Source of the DNA: JBCAXA01 sp038534295
Lineage (GTDB): Bacteria > Pseudomonadota > Gammaproteobacteria > Steroidobacterales > Woeseiaceae
Reading direction: 5' to 3'
DNA length: 64,000 bases
Assembly: GCA_038534295.1 (NCBI GenBank)
Contig: JBCAXA010000001.1
Span: forward strand, 806,001-870,000
Shown here: positions 16,459 to 25,746 of the stretch, piece after piece
Position numbering within the stretch: position 1 is the stretch's first letter
Layout of the letters: the number at the start of each line of letters is the position of its first letter
Program-made: the position numbers and the translations under genes
The notes under the pieces: model-generated
The model's input: only the letters and a program-made list of their open reading frames with translations
Database searches by the model: none
Told to the model about the DNA's origin: nothing

Positions 16459-17570
16459 CCGAGGCGCGCGAGCGTTACTACGTCCCGGAGGGCATTTATT
16501 TGCTGAGCCACTCCGTTGGCTGCCTGCCAAAGTCGAGTCGTGATGCACTGGATACCCATTTTGTTCAGCCGTGGGTCGCCGCCGGCGGTGACGCGTGGGG
16601 ACCGTGGCTCGACGCGGTGAACCGGTTTCGTGACGAATTGAGCTTGCTGCTGAACGCGCGCGCCGGCGAATTCTGCCCGCAGGCGAATCTGTCGTCGGCG
16701 TTGGTTAAGTTTCTGACGGCGCTACCAGCAGCGCACAAGACCCGTCGCGTGCTGATGCATGCGAGCGCGTTTCCATCGCTCGGCTTTGCCGTCAAAGCCC
16801 TCGCATCGCTGGGCTTCGAACCGCGCCTGATCGACGAGGCCTTGCCGGCTGACGACCCAGACGTTTGGGAACGCCACATCGACGACAGCGTCGCCGCACT
16901 GTTGATAACGCACGTGCATTCCAACACGGGCATCGCGAGCCCGGTGGCGGAGCTCATAAGTCTCGCACGTCGTCACGACATCTTGAGCATCGTCGACATC
17001 GCGCAAAGCGTGGGCGTCCTGCCGATCGATCTTGCGACCTGGCAGCCGGATGTCGCGCTCGGGTCGTGCGTCAAATGGCTTTGCGGCGGGCCGGGCGCTG
17101 GCTTTCTGTGGATCCGCGCCGACCTCAACGACATGCTGCGGCCGATCGACGTCGGCTGGTTCTCGCACGAAGACCCATTCGAATGGGACATTCGCGACTT
17201 TCGCTACGCGCCGGACGCGCTGAAATTTTGGGGCGGCACGCCGAGCGTTGCGCCGTACGCAATTGCAGCCGAATCGATCCGTGTCGCGCGTGAAACCGGC
17301 GTCGACGCGATACGCGCGCATAACCTTAATTTGCTCGAAGCGCTGGTTGTCGACCTGCCAGCCGAGCGTTTTTCGCATCCGCCGCTCGCGAACGCCGGCG
17401 GCACAGCGTGCATCACCGTCACGGACACAAGCTTCACGTCCGTCGTCGAGGCACTCAAAACAACCGGTGCGCGCTTTGACACCCGCGGTCAGACGCTGCG
17501 TCTTTCGCCGCATGTATACAACACCGCAGAAGAGATGAGCGTGGTCTGCGCTTCGCTCGCAGCTGGCTAA
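16455..17570 (+). CDS. PLP-dependent aminotransferase class V / kynureninase-like protein
   Basis: 371 residues of fold-type I PLP enzyme. The cofactor lysine is probably Lys207 in SCVKWLCGGPGAGF, a pattern shared with kynureninase, and the Asp that contacts the pyridine nitrogen is in DIAQSVG. At 371 residues it is shorter than kynureninase (about 410-420), and no other tryptophan-degradation genes are nearby, so true kynureninase activity is uncertain. Translationally coupled to the epoxide-hydrolase-like gene and convergent with the membrane protein downstream (4-base overlap). Confidence 0.8.
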   Translation: MTEARERYYVPEGIYLLSHSVGCLPKSSRDALDTHFVQPWVAAGGDAWGPWLDAVNRFRDELSLLLNARAGEFCPQANLSSALVKFLTALPAAHKTRRVLMHASAFPSLGFAVKALASLGFEPRLIDEALPADDPDVWERHIDDSVAALLITHVHSNTGIASPVAELISLARRHDILSIVDIAQSVGVLPIDLATWQPDVALGSCVKWLCGGPGAGFLWIRADLNDMLRPIDVGWFSHEDPFEWDIRDFRYAPDALKFWGGTPSVAPYAIAAESIRVARETGVDAIRAHNLNLLEALVVDLPAERFSHPPLANAGGTACITVTDTSFTSVVEALKTTGARFDTRGQTLRLSPHVYNTAEEMSVVCASLAAG

Positions 17571-18250
17571 ATCGCCTTCGTCGCCCCGAGAAACGCAACG
17601 CTGGCGATGCCGATCCAGTATACGTAGGCCATCATGCGCGCGCGGCTGATCGAGCGCTCGAGCTTGCCCTCGGCGATCGCGTCGTTCGGGTCGGCCGCGA
17701 GCACGCGGAAGAGCGTCGTCCATTCGCGCATGACGAAGCGCAAGTAAAGGCCGATCACGAGCAGCAGCGCGTAGATCAGAATCTTGGTCGAGTACCAGTA
17801 CAGCCCAGGTGCCGCAATAAACGGTCCGTGGCCGAGCAGCGATGAAATGGCCGCGATCAATAGCAGCGGAATCAACACGAAGCGAATCGCCTCGTCGATT
17901 TTCGTCAAGCGGATGCCGGTGTCGGTTTCGCGGTAAACGAATGCCGCCCACGTGATACTCAGCCACACCGCCGTCGCCACCCAAATACCGACCAACCACG
18001 GCCCGCCGTACGGCTGCACGTTCCACAAGTGGCCGAGGTGCAAGCCGAGTGGCAACAACAAAATAATGCCGGTGCGCGCCAGGATGTCGATTCGGTAGGC
18101 CGTCTCCATGTGCCGACGCCGCTCTTCGAGCGACAGCTTGCGGTTGACGACGTTGTACGACGATTGAAAAACGCCCCACTCGCCGCCCAGCCAATACACC
18201 ATGGCGAGAATGTGGATCCAGCGCAGCAGCGCTACAGTTGAAATGGTCAT
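17567..18250 (-). CDS. Integral membrane protein, CopD-like topology
   Basis: 227 residues with about five or six membrane helices, beginning LLRWIHILAMVYWLGGEWG. The conserved W-H near the start of helix 1 and a His-rich LGLHLGHLW segment resemble CopD/DUF2269-type heme or copper membrane proteins, but I cannot assign it firmly. Its last codons overlap the convergent kynureninase-like gene by four bases. No partner gene suggests its function. Confidence 0.6.
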   Translation of the reverse strand: MTISTVALLRWIHILAMVYWLGGEWGVFQSSYNVVNRKLSLEERRRHMETAYRIDILARTGIILLLPLGLHLGHLWNVQPYGGPWLVGIWVATAVWLSITWAAFVYRETDTGIRLTKIDEAIRFVLIPLLLIAAISSLLGHGPFIAAPGLYWYSTKILIYALLLVIGLYLRFVMREWTTLFRVLAADPNDAIAEGKLERSISRARMMAYVYWIGIASVAFLGATKAI

Positions 18251-18356
18251 TGCCCCGTCCCCTATCGCGGCCGCGGCGCACGACCGCCGGGCAGCTTTTC
18301 GGTTCAGGGTAAGGGGCGCTGCCGAGCGCCGTCAATGGACAGCGCTGACGGAAATC

Positions 18357-18373
18357 CTAGGGATAATCCCTAG
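18357..18373. other. Perfect 17-base palindrome over the end of the DsbA-like gene
   Basis: CTAGGGAT-A-ATCCCTAG is a perfect inverted repeat with one central base. It covers the TAG stop (18372-18370) of the DsbA-like gene. A second small hairpin (GGCGCT-GCCG-AGCGCC) lies at about 18315-18330. There is no U-tract, so it could be a weak rho-dependent end, a protein-binding site or chance. Confidence 0.35.
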
Positions 18374-19104
18374 TGCATTACGGGCGTTTCGGATTCGTCG
18401 CCGAGATCACCGAACAATGCGCGATCGATGGCGCCGACGAGCTGGTCGTGCTCCTGTGCACCAACCACGAACACGCGCTGGTTGACGAGAAAGTTGGGCA
18501 CGCCGGCAACGCCTGCGTTTCTGGCCATCGCTTCATTGGCGCGCACAACGGTGCGCAGGCGCTCGTCCTCGAACGCCGCGTCAATCGTTGCCTTGTCCAA
18601 TCCGTTGAGATCGGCAATGCGGCGCAGCACGGTCGGATCGCCGAGATCGTCGCCTTGCTCGTAGTACGCGTTGAAAAACGCCAGCGCGAGCTCCGTCTGT
18701 ACGCCGGCATCGGCTGCTTGATGCAGCAGACAGTGCGCATCGAAGGTGTTCGGCACGCGCGTAATTCGATCGAAGCGCATCGTCGCGCCTTCGCGTGCTG
18801 CCAGTTTGGTCAGTTCGAGCAGCGCCGGCTCCACGGCTTTCGGATCGCCGAAGCGTGAGGTGAGGTAGTGCTCGAGCGCCATACCGTCTGGCGCCATGTC
18901 GGGATTGAGCTGAAACGGAAACCACCGTAGCTCTGCCGGACCGTGCACGGATTCGATGGCCGTCAGCAGACGCTGGACGCCAATGCGGCTCCACGGACAA
19001 ATGACGTCGGCAATAATGTCTACGGTAAGGCCTTGGTCCGGGACGGCGCGGTCGCCGACCAGGCTCAGGATCTTGTCGCCGGAAATGCTCGTAGATTCAC
19101 TCAT
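18370..19104 (-). CDS. DsbA-family oxidoreductase (FrnE / 2-hydroxychromene-2-carboxylate isomerase-like)
   Basis: 244 residues from ATG 19104 (an in-frame ATG 17 codons upstream at 19155 is possible). The thioredoxin-fold start VDIIADVICPWSRIG has the CPWS motif of the isomerase/FrnE group: a single active cysteine in place of CXXC. The cis-Pro loop GVPNFLVN is in the usual place near residue 205. Cytoplasmic, as no signal peptide is seen. Polyketide-isomerase-like or glutathione-linked activity is possible, but no substrate is indicated by neighbours. Confidence 0.83.
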   Translation of the reverse strand: MSESTSISGDKILSLVGDRAVPDQGLTVDIIADVICPWSRIGVQRLLTAIESVHGPAELRWFPFQLNPDMAPDGMALEHYLTSRFGDPKAVEPALLELTKLAAREGATMRFDRITRVPNTFDAHCLLHQAADAGVQTELALAFFNAYYEQGDDLGDPTVLRRIADLNGLDKATIDAAFEDERLRTVVRANEAMARNAGVAGVPNFLVNQRVFVVGAQEHDQLVGAIDRALFGDLGDESETPVMH

Positions 19105-19301
19105 AGGCCCGAGATGCTGGCGATGCTTGCCGATTTCAAGCGCGAAATCGGCCATCCGTAGGTATTTGGAACGCGTCGAAACGGCGAAGTTCGACCGCGT
19201 CTAAAGACGATTTTTCGTGTAATAAAAGGTCAACTTCACAGGTCTATCGCATCACATATGCGAAAAAGACCCGCAAATACGGGCACCTGCAGGAGCCACG
19301 C

Positions 19302-20261
19302 ATGCTAATTCGCCATAAGCCATCGATTCGCTCGTCGGAAATCACGCCCGAGCGCGTCTATGCCAACCGCCGCCAGATCGTCAAAGCGGCAATCGCTGCG
19401 GGCACCCTGGGTACCGCGTCGTCGTCGCTCGCGGCGGTCGTTCCGGCGGAGCGCGGTGCGCGACTACCGGGTATCGTCAAAAGCGATTTGTCGACGGATG
19501 AGACCCCCAATACCTACGAGGAAGTCACGAACTACAACAACTTCTACGAGTTCGGCACCGGCAAAGGCGATCCGGTTCGGTACTCGAAGAAGTTCGAGGC
19601 TCGACCCTGGTCGATTACCGTGTCGGGCGAAGCGGACGTGACCGGCACGTTCGATCTCGAGGATTTCGTCAAACCGCACACGCTCGAAGAACGCATTTAT
19701 CGATTCCGCTGTGTTGAGGCGTGGTCGATGATCGTGCCTTGGGTCGGCATTCCGCTCGCCGACATCGTCAAACAGTTCAAGCCACGTTCGAACGCGAAGT
19801 ATGTGCATTTCAAGACACTGTATGACCCGCAGCGCATGCCGGGGCAGCGCTCGCGCGTACTCGCCTGGCCGTACCAAGAAGGCCTCACCATTGCCGAGGC
19901 GACGCACCCGCTCGCGTTGATGGTTGTCGGGGTCTATGGCGAAGTGTTGCCCAATCAGAACGGCGCGCCGCTGCGGCTAATGGTGCCGTGGAAGTACGGT
20001 TTCAAAAGCATCAAATCGATCGTCAGCATGGAGTTCACAGAAAGCCAACCGTCGACGTCATGGAATGTCTCGAATCCGCGCGAGTACGGTTTTTACGCCA
20101 ACGTCAATCCGGCGGTCGATCACCCGCGCTGGAGTCAGGCGCGCGAGAAGCGCATCGGTGCAGAGCTGTTCACCGATCGCATTCCGACGCTGCCGTTCAA
20201 CGGTTACGCCGATCAGGTGGCAGACCTTTATCAAGGTCTCGATCTCAGGAAAAACTTCTAG
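19302..20261 (+). CDS. msrP: Protein-methionine-sulfoxide reductase catalytic subunit MsrP
   Basis: 319 residues, YedY family. The periplasmic molybdenum enzyme repairs oxidised methionines in envelope proteins, taking electrons from MsrQ. A Tat-type signal (NRRQIVKAAIAAG, residues 24-36) precedes the mature domain; the cofactor-binding cysteine is in YRFRCVEAW. AGGAG lies seven bases before the ATG. Followed after six bases by msrQ, the standard operon. The moeA gene needed for molybdenum cofactor is also in the window, at 38381. Confidence 0.96.
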   Translation: MLIRHKPSIRSSEITPERVYANRRQIVKAAIAAGTLGTASSSLAAVVPAERGARLPGIVKSDLSTDETPNTYEEVTNYNNFYEFGTGKGDPVRYSKKFEARPWSITVSGEADVTGTFDLEDFVKPHTLEERIYRFRCVEAWSMIVPWVGIPLADIVKQFKPRSNAKYVHFKTLYDPQRMPGQRSRVLAWPYQEGLTIAEATHPLALMVVGVYGEVLPNQNGAPLRLMVPWKYGFKSIKSIVSMEFTESQPSTSWNVSNPREYGFYANVNPAVDHPRWSQAREKRIGAELFTDRIPTLPFNGYADQVADLYQGLDLRKNF

Positions 20262-20267
20262 AACACC

Positions 20268-20897
20268 ATGAGCCGTCAGCTCTTCATTCGCTGGGTTGCA
20301 AAACCGCTGGTGTTCGCCGCGGGCCTCGCGCCTTTTGGCTATGCGGCGCTGCTGGCGGCCGGCTACTTTGGTGGGCTCGGCTTCAACGCCTCCGAAACCC
20401 TGCTCGACTTGTTCGGCGAGTGGGGCCTTCGCATTCTGCTGTTGACGCTTGCGATTACGCCGCTGCGCAAAGCCACGGGGCTCAATGACCTGGTCCGGTT
20501 CCGGCGCATGATCGGGTTGTTTGCCGCGTTTTACATAAGCCTGCATTTCGCGGTGTACGCGGTGCTCGATCAGAGTGCCAACCTCGCCTACATCCTCGAA
20601 GACGTGCTCGAGCGGCCATACATAACCGTTGGTTTTGCGGGGCTGCTAATTCTGTTGGCACTGGCCGCCACATCGCCGCTCGCGGCGCGGCGGGCGCTCG
20701 GCAAACGCTGGCAGCAGCTGCACTACGGCATTTACCCGGCGGCCATCCTCGGCGTCTGGCACTTCTGGTGGCAGGTGAAAAAAGACATCACCGAACCGCT
20801 CATCTATGCCGCCATTCTTGCGGCGCTCTTGAGCGTTCGATACCTGTCTCGTAAGCGTCGCCGCGTACCGCGAAGCGCGAGCCTGAACCCTGCCTGA
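20268..20897 (+). CDS. msrQ: Heme-binding membrane subunit MsrQ
   Basis: 209 residues with about six helices of the ferric-reductase-like YedZ family. It passes electrons from the quinone pool or flavin reductase to periplasmic MsrP. Candidate heme ligands are the histidines in YISLHFAVY, LHYGIYP and VWHFWW. A basic C-terminal tail (LSRKRRRVPRS) is expected in the cytoplasm. Directly follows msrP. Confidence 0.95.
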   Translation: MSRQLFIRWVAKPLVFAAGLAPFGYAALLAAGYFGGLGFNASETLLDLFGEWGLRILLLTLAITPLRKATGLNDLVRFRRMIGLFAAFYISLHFAVYAVLDQSANLAYILEDVLERPYITVGFAGLLILLALAATSPLAARRALGKRWQQLHYGIYPAAILGVWHFWWQVKKDITEPLIYAAILAALLSVRYLSRKRRRVPRSASLNPA

Positions 20898-20942
20898 CCG
20901 GCTCGTTAAGCGAGCATTCAGAGCCGCTATCGTCTAATGGCA

Positions 20943-20958
20943 CCACGGATCACCGTGG
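20943..20958 (+). other. Hairpin directly ahead of the GlyGly-CTERM gene
   Basis: CCACGG-ATCA-CCGTGG is a perfect 6-bp stem with a 4-base loop ending ten bases before the ATG at 20969. It partly covers the TGGAG that would be the ribosome-binding site, so it could dampen translation. A short stem GCTCG-TTAAG-CGAGC also lies at about 20901-20915. Confidence 0.3.
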
Positions 20959-20968
20959 AGACATCGCC

Positions 20969-21715
20969 ATGAACACCAAATTCTCGTCGCTGCTCGCCGG
21001 CATTGCGCTGGCGATACTGGCATCAGCGGCTAGTGCCCAGTCAGCGGATACCGCCAATGCGGAATCGACCGCCGCGGTCGAGCGCGAGGTGTTCGTCGAA
21101 CAAGGCTCGCGATCGAGCGATGCTGGGACAACGTCGCTGAAGAGTTCGCCACAAGCCTTACGGACCCAGGGACCGCGCACGCGGACCGAAAAAGGTCGCG
21201 CTGCGCCGCTGGCGGCGATCAACCAGGACTTTTGGATATTCGAGGCCTTCGTCAACATATTTTTTGACGAAGACCTGGATGGTTTCTTTACGCGGGTGGA
21301 ACTCGACTTCGACGCGGACACCGTTTTCACCGAGGCCGACGTTTTTGCGGTTATTTATCTCTCGCTCGAAGGCGGGCCGTGGAACGAAGTCGTCGAAACC
21401 GAAGTGTTCCGCATATTCGGCGCGGGCGAAGGCGATGAGTACTTCGTCGACATCGACCTATTGACGGGCTACCCATCGGGCTCGTACGACATCCTGATCG
21501 AGCTGTACGACACCTTCGACGGCCAGTTGGTTGCCGAGTTTGGCCCGAACGATTCGCTCGAACTCTTCGACCTGCCGCTCGAAGACCAGCTCCGCGATGA
21601 AGTCATCGTCGGCGGTCCGACGGTCTTCGTCAGTGAAGGCGGCGGTGGCGCGCTAGGCGGTGCGGCACTGCTCGCACTAGGAATCTTGGCGCTACGCCGG
21701 CGTCTGCGTAACTAG
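20969..21715 (+). CDS. Secreted choice-of-anchor-H-like protein with GlyGly-CTERM tail
   Basis: 248 residues. A signal peptide (about residues 1-23, ending ASA) is followed by a low-complexity segment and a domain with DEDLDGFFTRVELDFD, characteristic of the choice-of-anchor H family. The C-terminus is GGGG, a hydrophobic helix and RRRLRN, the GlyGly-CTERM sorting signal processed by rhombosortase in gammaproteobacteria that use type II secretion. Probably a surface or exported protein. A strong terminator follows. Its biochemical role is unknown. Confidence 0.78.
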   Translation: MNTKFSSLLAGIALAILASAASAQSADTANAESTAAVEREVFVEQGSRSSDAGTTSLKSSPQALRTQGPRTRTEKGRAAPLAAINQDFWIFEAFVNIFFDEDLDGFFTRVELDFDADTVFTEADVFAVIYLSLEGGPWNEVVETEVFRIFGAGEGDEYFVDIDLLTGYPSGSYDILIELYDTFDGQLVAEFGPNDSLELFDLPLEDQLRDEVIVGGPTVFVSEGGGGALGGAALLALGILALRRRLRN

Positions 21716-21737
21716 GCCCATCAGGTTCGCTCTACGA

Positions 21738-21768
21738 CGGCGCGCCACTGGCGCGCCGTTTGCTTTTT
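21738..21768 (+). terminator. Intrinsic terminator after the GlyGly-CTERM gene
   Basis: CGGCGCGCC-ACT-GGCGCGCCG forms a perfect 9-bp stem followed by TTTGCTTTTT. It starts 22 bases after the stop codon and separates this gene from the DUF6928-like gene. Confidence 0.85.
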
Positions 21769-21835
21769 GGGCACTCCGGCGGCGCCACGATCAAATCGAC
21801 TATGCTTGGTACGTCGATGCTGACGGGGAAGACCG

Positions 21836-22468
21836 ATGGGCGCAAAAGCCTGGGCACTGTTCTACTCCAACGGGGATGTTGTCGCGGACCTACGCGCCAA
21901 CCCGGCGGTGGATCAAGCACGCTCGAGCGAAATCGCCACTGCCCTGTTCCCCAAAGCCAAACTTACTGCTGACGGCGCAACCGACTTTTACGATTTAGAT
22001 CCGCGCGGCAAAGCGGTGCACGTTGGCTGCTTCGGCGCTACGACGGTCGTTTGCGCCGAGGACGTCGGCATCGATTACCCATCCAAGCTCGACCCGCGGT
22101 TCATCGACGCACCGTACGGCGACACGCTGTATCTGCTCGCGACGCACAGCGTCGTCGACTGGTTTGCGTTTGGGATCTGGCATGGCGAAAAGCTCATACG
22201 GTCATTCAGCGCAATGCCGGACACCGGCATCGTCGAGGACATTGGCGAGCCGCTGAAATCGGAACAACCATTCCGCGCGGGCAAACGACCGGCCGTAGAA
22301 CCGGGCGACGAGTATCCGCTCGACTTCCATCCGCTGGATCTTTGCGAAGCCGTGTTCGATGAGCTGTGCGGTTTCGTGCTCGAGGGGCAAATCAAGCCTG
22401 AGCACATCGAGCCCGAAGACTACGTGCTGCTACGATTCAAACGGAAGCGGCGCTGGTGGCCGTTTTAG
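21836..22468 (+). CDS. Hypothetical protein, DUF6928-like
   Basis: 210 residues, cytoplasmic. The start MGAKAWALFYSNGD and the block ATHSVVDWFAFGIW resemble the DUF6928 family, whose members begin MGAKT and are best known from actinobacteria; this assignment is from memory and tentative. The C-terminus is basic and aromatic (RFKRKRRWWPF). No function is known. Isolated between a terminator and a convergent hydroxylase gene. Confidence 0.6.
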   Translation: MGAKAWALFYSNGDVVADLRANPAVDQARSSEIATALFPKAKLTADGATDFYDLDPRGKAVHVGCFGATTVVCAEDVGIDYPSKLDPRFIDAPYGDTLYLLATHSVVDWFAFGIWHGEKLIRSFSAMPDTGIVEDIGEPLKSEQPFRAGKRPAVEPGDEYPLDFHPLDLCEAVFDELCGFVLEGQIKPEHIEPEDYVLLRFKRKRRWWPF

Positions 22469-22471
22469 CGC

Positions 22472-23308
22472 TCAGCGGCTAACGGACGACGCGTCGACGT
22501 CGGTCACCGGCGCAGAGTCGCGCACGATGGGCCAGAACAACTGCTCAGCAGCCGTCGTCGGCGGCAGGTTCTCGACGCCAAATTTCTCTGGGTAACGACG
22601 CGTGATCTTGGCGGTGCCGAACAGCACGTCCCAAAAGAACAGCAGGTTGCCGTAGTTGCCTTTGTAGTACGTCACGCCGTCATCTTTGTGCTTTCCATGA
22701 TGCGCGCTGTGCGTGGCTGGCGTCGAGATAACGCGCTCGACGACCCACATCACCGGCGACAGCCACGGAATGCGATAGAGCTTCGCGTCCCAACGTACGT
22801 CGGAATGCGCGCCATAAATGACGCTCATTTTCACAACGATGTAGAACGCGTACACCCAACCACCGCCGAAGAAGATCAGCGCGCCGGAGAACCACAGGCC
22901 CGGCATCATCGCGTAGTAGAACAGGTTGTTGCGGTAGACGACGCGAATCGACAGGTACTCGGCGTTGTGGTGCGGCCGATGCAACTTGTAAAGCCATGGA
23001 ATCGTGTGTGACAGCCGATGCCACCAATACTGCGTCAGGTCGTCGAAAACTAGGAACAGTCCGAGCACGGCGAGCGCCGGCCAGGTCTTCAGGGCATCTT
23101 CCCAGCCGGGTGCCAGAAACGCCGCAATGGTTGCGCCGCCGGCCAACGCCAGCGGCTGGGTCACTAACACCAAAGCACCGGAACTGATGATCTCAACGAT
23201 CGCGTCGCTACGCTTTTGCCCGGGCTTTTTGAAGAACGATGTAAAGAGAATTTCGAGCAGCACGAAGCTGACCAAAATACCGAGTACGACGAGGATTTCC
23301 GGCTTCAT
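22472..23308 (-). CDS. Sterol desaturase / fatty acid hydroxylase family membrane enzyme
   Basis: 278 residues from ATG 23308; a longer frame to 23377 would start inside the groEL terminator. The eight-histidine di-iron pattern is present: HRLSH, HRPHH and HSAHH, spaced as in the ERG3/FA_hydroxylase superfamily, with four to five membrane helices. Such bacterial enzymes hydroxylate or desaturate lipids, carotenoids or sterol-like compounds; the substrate here is unknown. It is transcribed from behind the groEL terminator and convergent with the DUF6928-like gene. Confidence 0.87.
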   Translation of the reverse strand: MKPEILVVLGILVSFVLLEILFTSFFKKPGQKRSDAIVEIISSGALVLVTQPLALAGGATIAAFLAPGWEDALKTWPALAVLGLFLVFDDLTQYWWHRLSHTIPWLYKLHRPHHNAEYLSIRVVYRNNLFYYAMMPGLWFSGALIFFGGGWVYAFYIVVKMSVIYGAHSDVRWDAKLYRIPWLSPVMWVVERVISTPATHSAHHGKHKDDGVTYYKGNYGNLLFFWDVLFGTAKITRRYPEKFGVENLPPTTAAEQLFWPIVRDSAPVTDVDASSVSR

Positions 23309-23354
23309 GGTCTCGATGTTGCGCTGCTGGGCCGCCTGGCCGCAAGTTGCGTCG

Positions 23355-23388
23355 AAAAAAAAAGCCCCGACGCGCAAACGTCGGGGCT
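23355..23388 (-). terminator. Intrinsic terminator of groESL
   Basis: On the minus strand AGCCCCGACG-TTTGCG-CGTCGGGGCT is a perfect 10-bp stem followed by eight more U residues. It begins 45 bases after the groEL stop and isolates the chaperonin operon from the hydroxylase gene on the same strand. Confidence 0.93.
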
Positions 23389-23432
23389 CTTTGGGTCGCG
23401 CGAGGCGACGTAAGTTAAGCGCTACGCGCTCC

Positions 23433-25070
<1,638 letters not shown>

Positions 25071-25126
25071 GTGACTCTTTCCTTATCTCAATAAGATCGT
25101 TAAATCGGGATACGTCGGGCGAAGGC

Positions 25127-25420
25127 TTATTTGCCTTCGATAACCGCCATGACGTCGTCTTCTTTCATGACGAGCAGCTCTTCGCCGTCGACCTTGACTT
25201 CGGTGCCGCTGTACTTGCCGAACAGCACGACGTCGCCTTTTTTCAGGTCGAGTTTGCGAACTTCGCCGTTTTCGAGAATCTTGCCGTTACCGACGGCAAT
25301 GACTTTGCCGCGAATCGGCTTCTCGGTGGCGCTGTCCGGAATGACGATACCGCCAGGTGAAGTGCGCTCTTCTTCCACGCGCTTGACGATGACACGATCG
25401 TGAAGAGGACGAATCTTCAT
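25127..25420 (-). CDS. groS: Co-chaperonin GroES (Hsp10)
   Basis: 97 residues, the standard size. Caps the GroEL ring. IRPLHDRVIVKRVEEE at the N-terminus and the mobile-loop segment TSPGGIVIPDSATEKP are typical. AGGAG is seven bases before the ATG. First gene of the operon. Confidence 0.99.
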   Translation of the reverse strand: MKIRPLHDRVIVKRVEEERTSPGGIVIPDSATEKPIRGKVIAVGNGKILENGEVRKLDLKKGDVVLFGKYSGTEVKVDGEELLVMKEDDVMAVIEGK

Positions 25421-25481
25421 CGGGTAGTCTCCTGTGAGTGTCTGAAATTGTTAACAATTTTGGCTCGGGAGGTGCAAACTG

Positions 25482-25508
25482 CTAGCACTCTCCGTCGAGG
25501 AGTGCCAA
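25482..25508 (-). promoter_or_regulatory. CIRCE operator (HrcA site) of groESL
   Basis: CTAGCACTC-N9-GAGTGCCAA matches the CIRCE consensus TTAGCACTC-N9-GAGTGCTAA with one mismatch in each arm. It lies between the predicted promoter and groES, where HrcA would block transcription at normal temperature and release it on heat shock. The hrcA gene itself is not in the window. Confidence 0.9.
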
Positions 25509-25535
25509 TAATAGTTCGCAAATCGCTGATTTCAA
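25508..25535 (-). promoter_or_regulatory. Sigma-70 promoter of groESL
   Basis: On the minus strand TTGAAA (25535-25530) and TATTAT (25513-25508) are 16 bases apart, immediately upstream of and abutting the CIRCE element. This is a housekeeping-type promoter under HrcA repression; no sigma-32 type sequence was obvious to me. Confidence 0.75.
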
Positions 25536-25746
25536 GGCCTACGGAGCCAGAAAACGCCCATTTGTCCGCACCAGTGACACGCTGGGGAGCTGTCGGCAGC
25601 GTCCAGTTGGCCGGCGGCCGACGAACTTTTTTGAAATAATTACGGGTCGGAGTCGGTCCCAAACTGGGTGAGCGATCACGGGCGCAGCCGGTGAACTCGG
25701 TCACAATCGACGGTCTCATTTTGTGTACACCACGACGCCTGAAACG
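25536..25746. other. Intergenic region between groESL promoter and dsbD
   Basis: Part of a gap of about 325 bases without a coding sequence. It holds a possible hairpin (GTCGGC near 25591 with GCCGAC near 25619) followed by TTTTTT at about 25627, which could act as a terminator for an upstream antisense transcript, and presumably the dsbD promoter, which I could not identify. A cutA gene, often found here in relatives, is absent. Confidence 0.4.
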
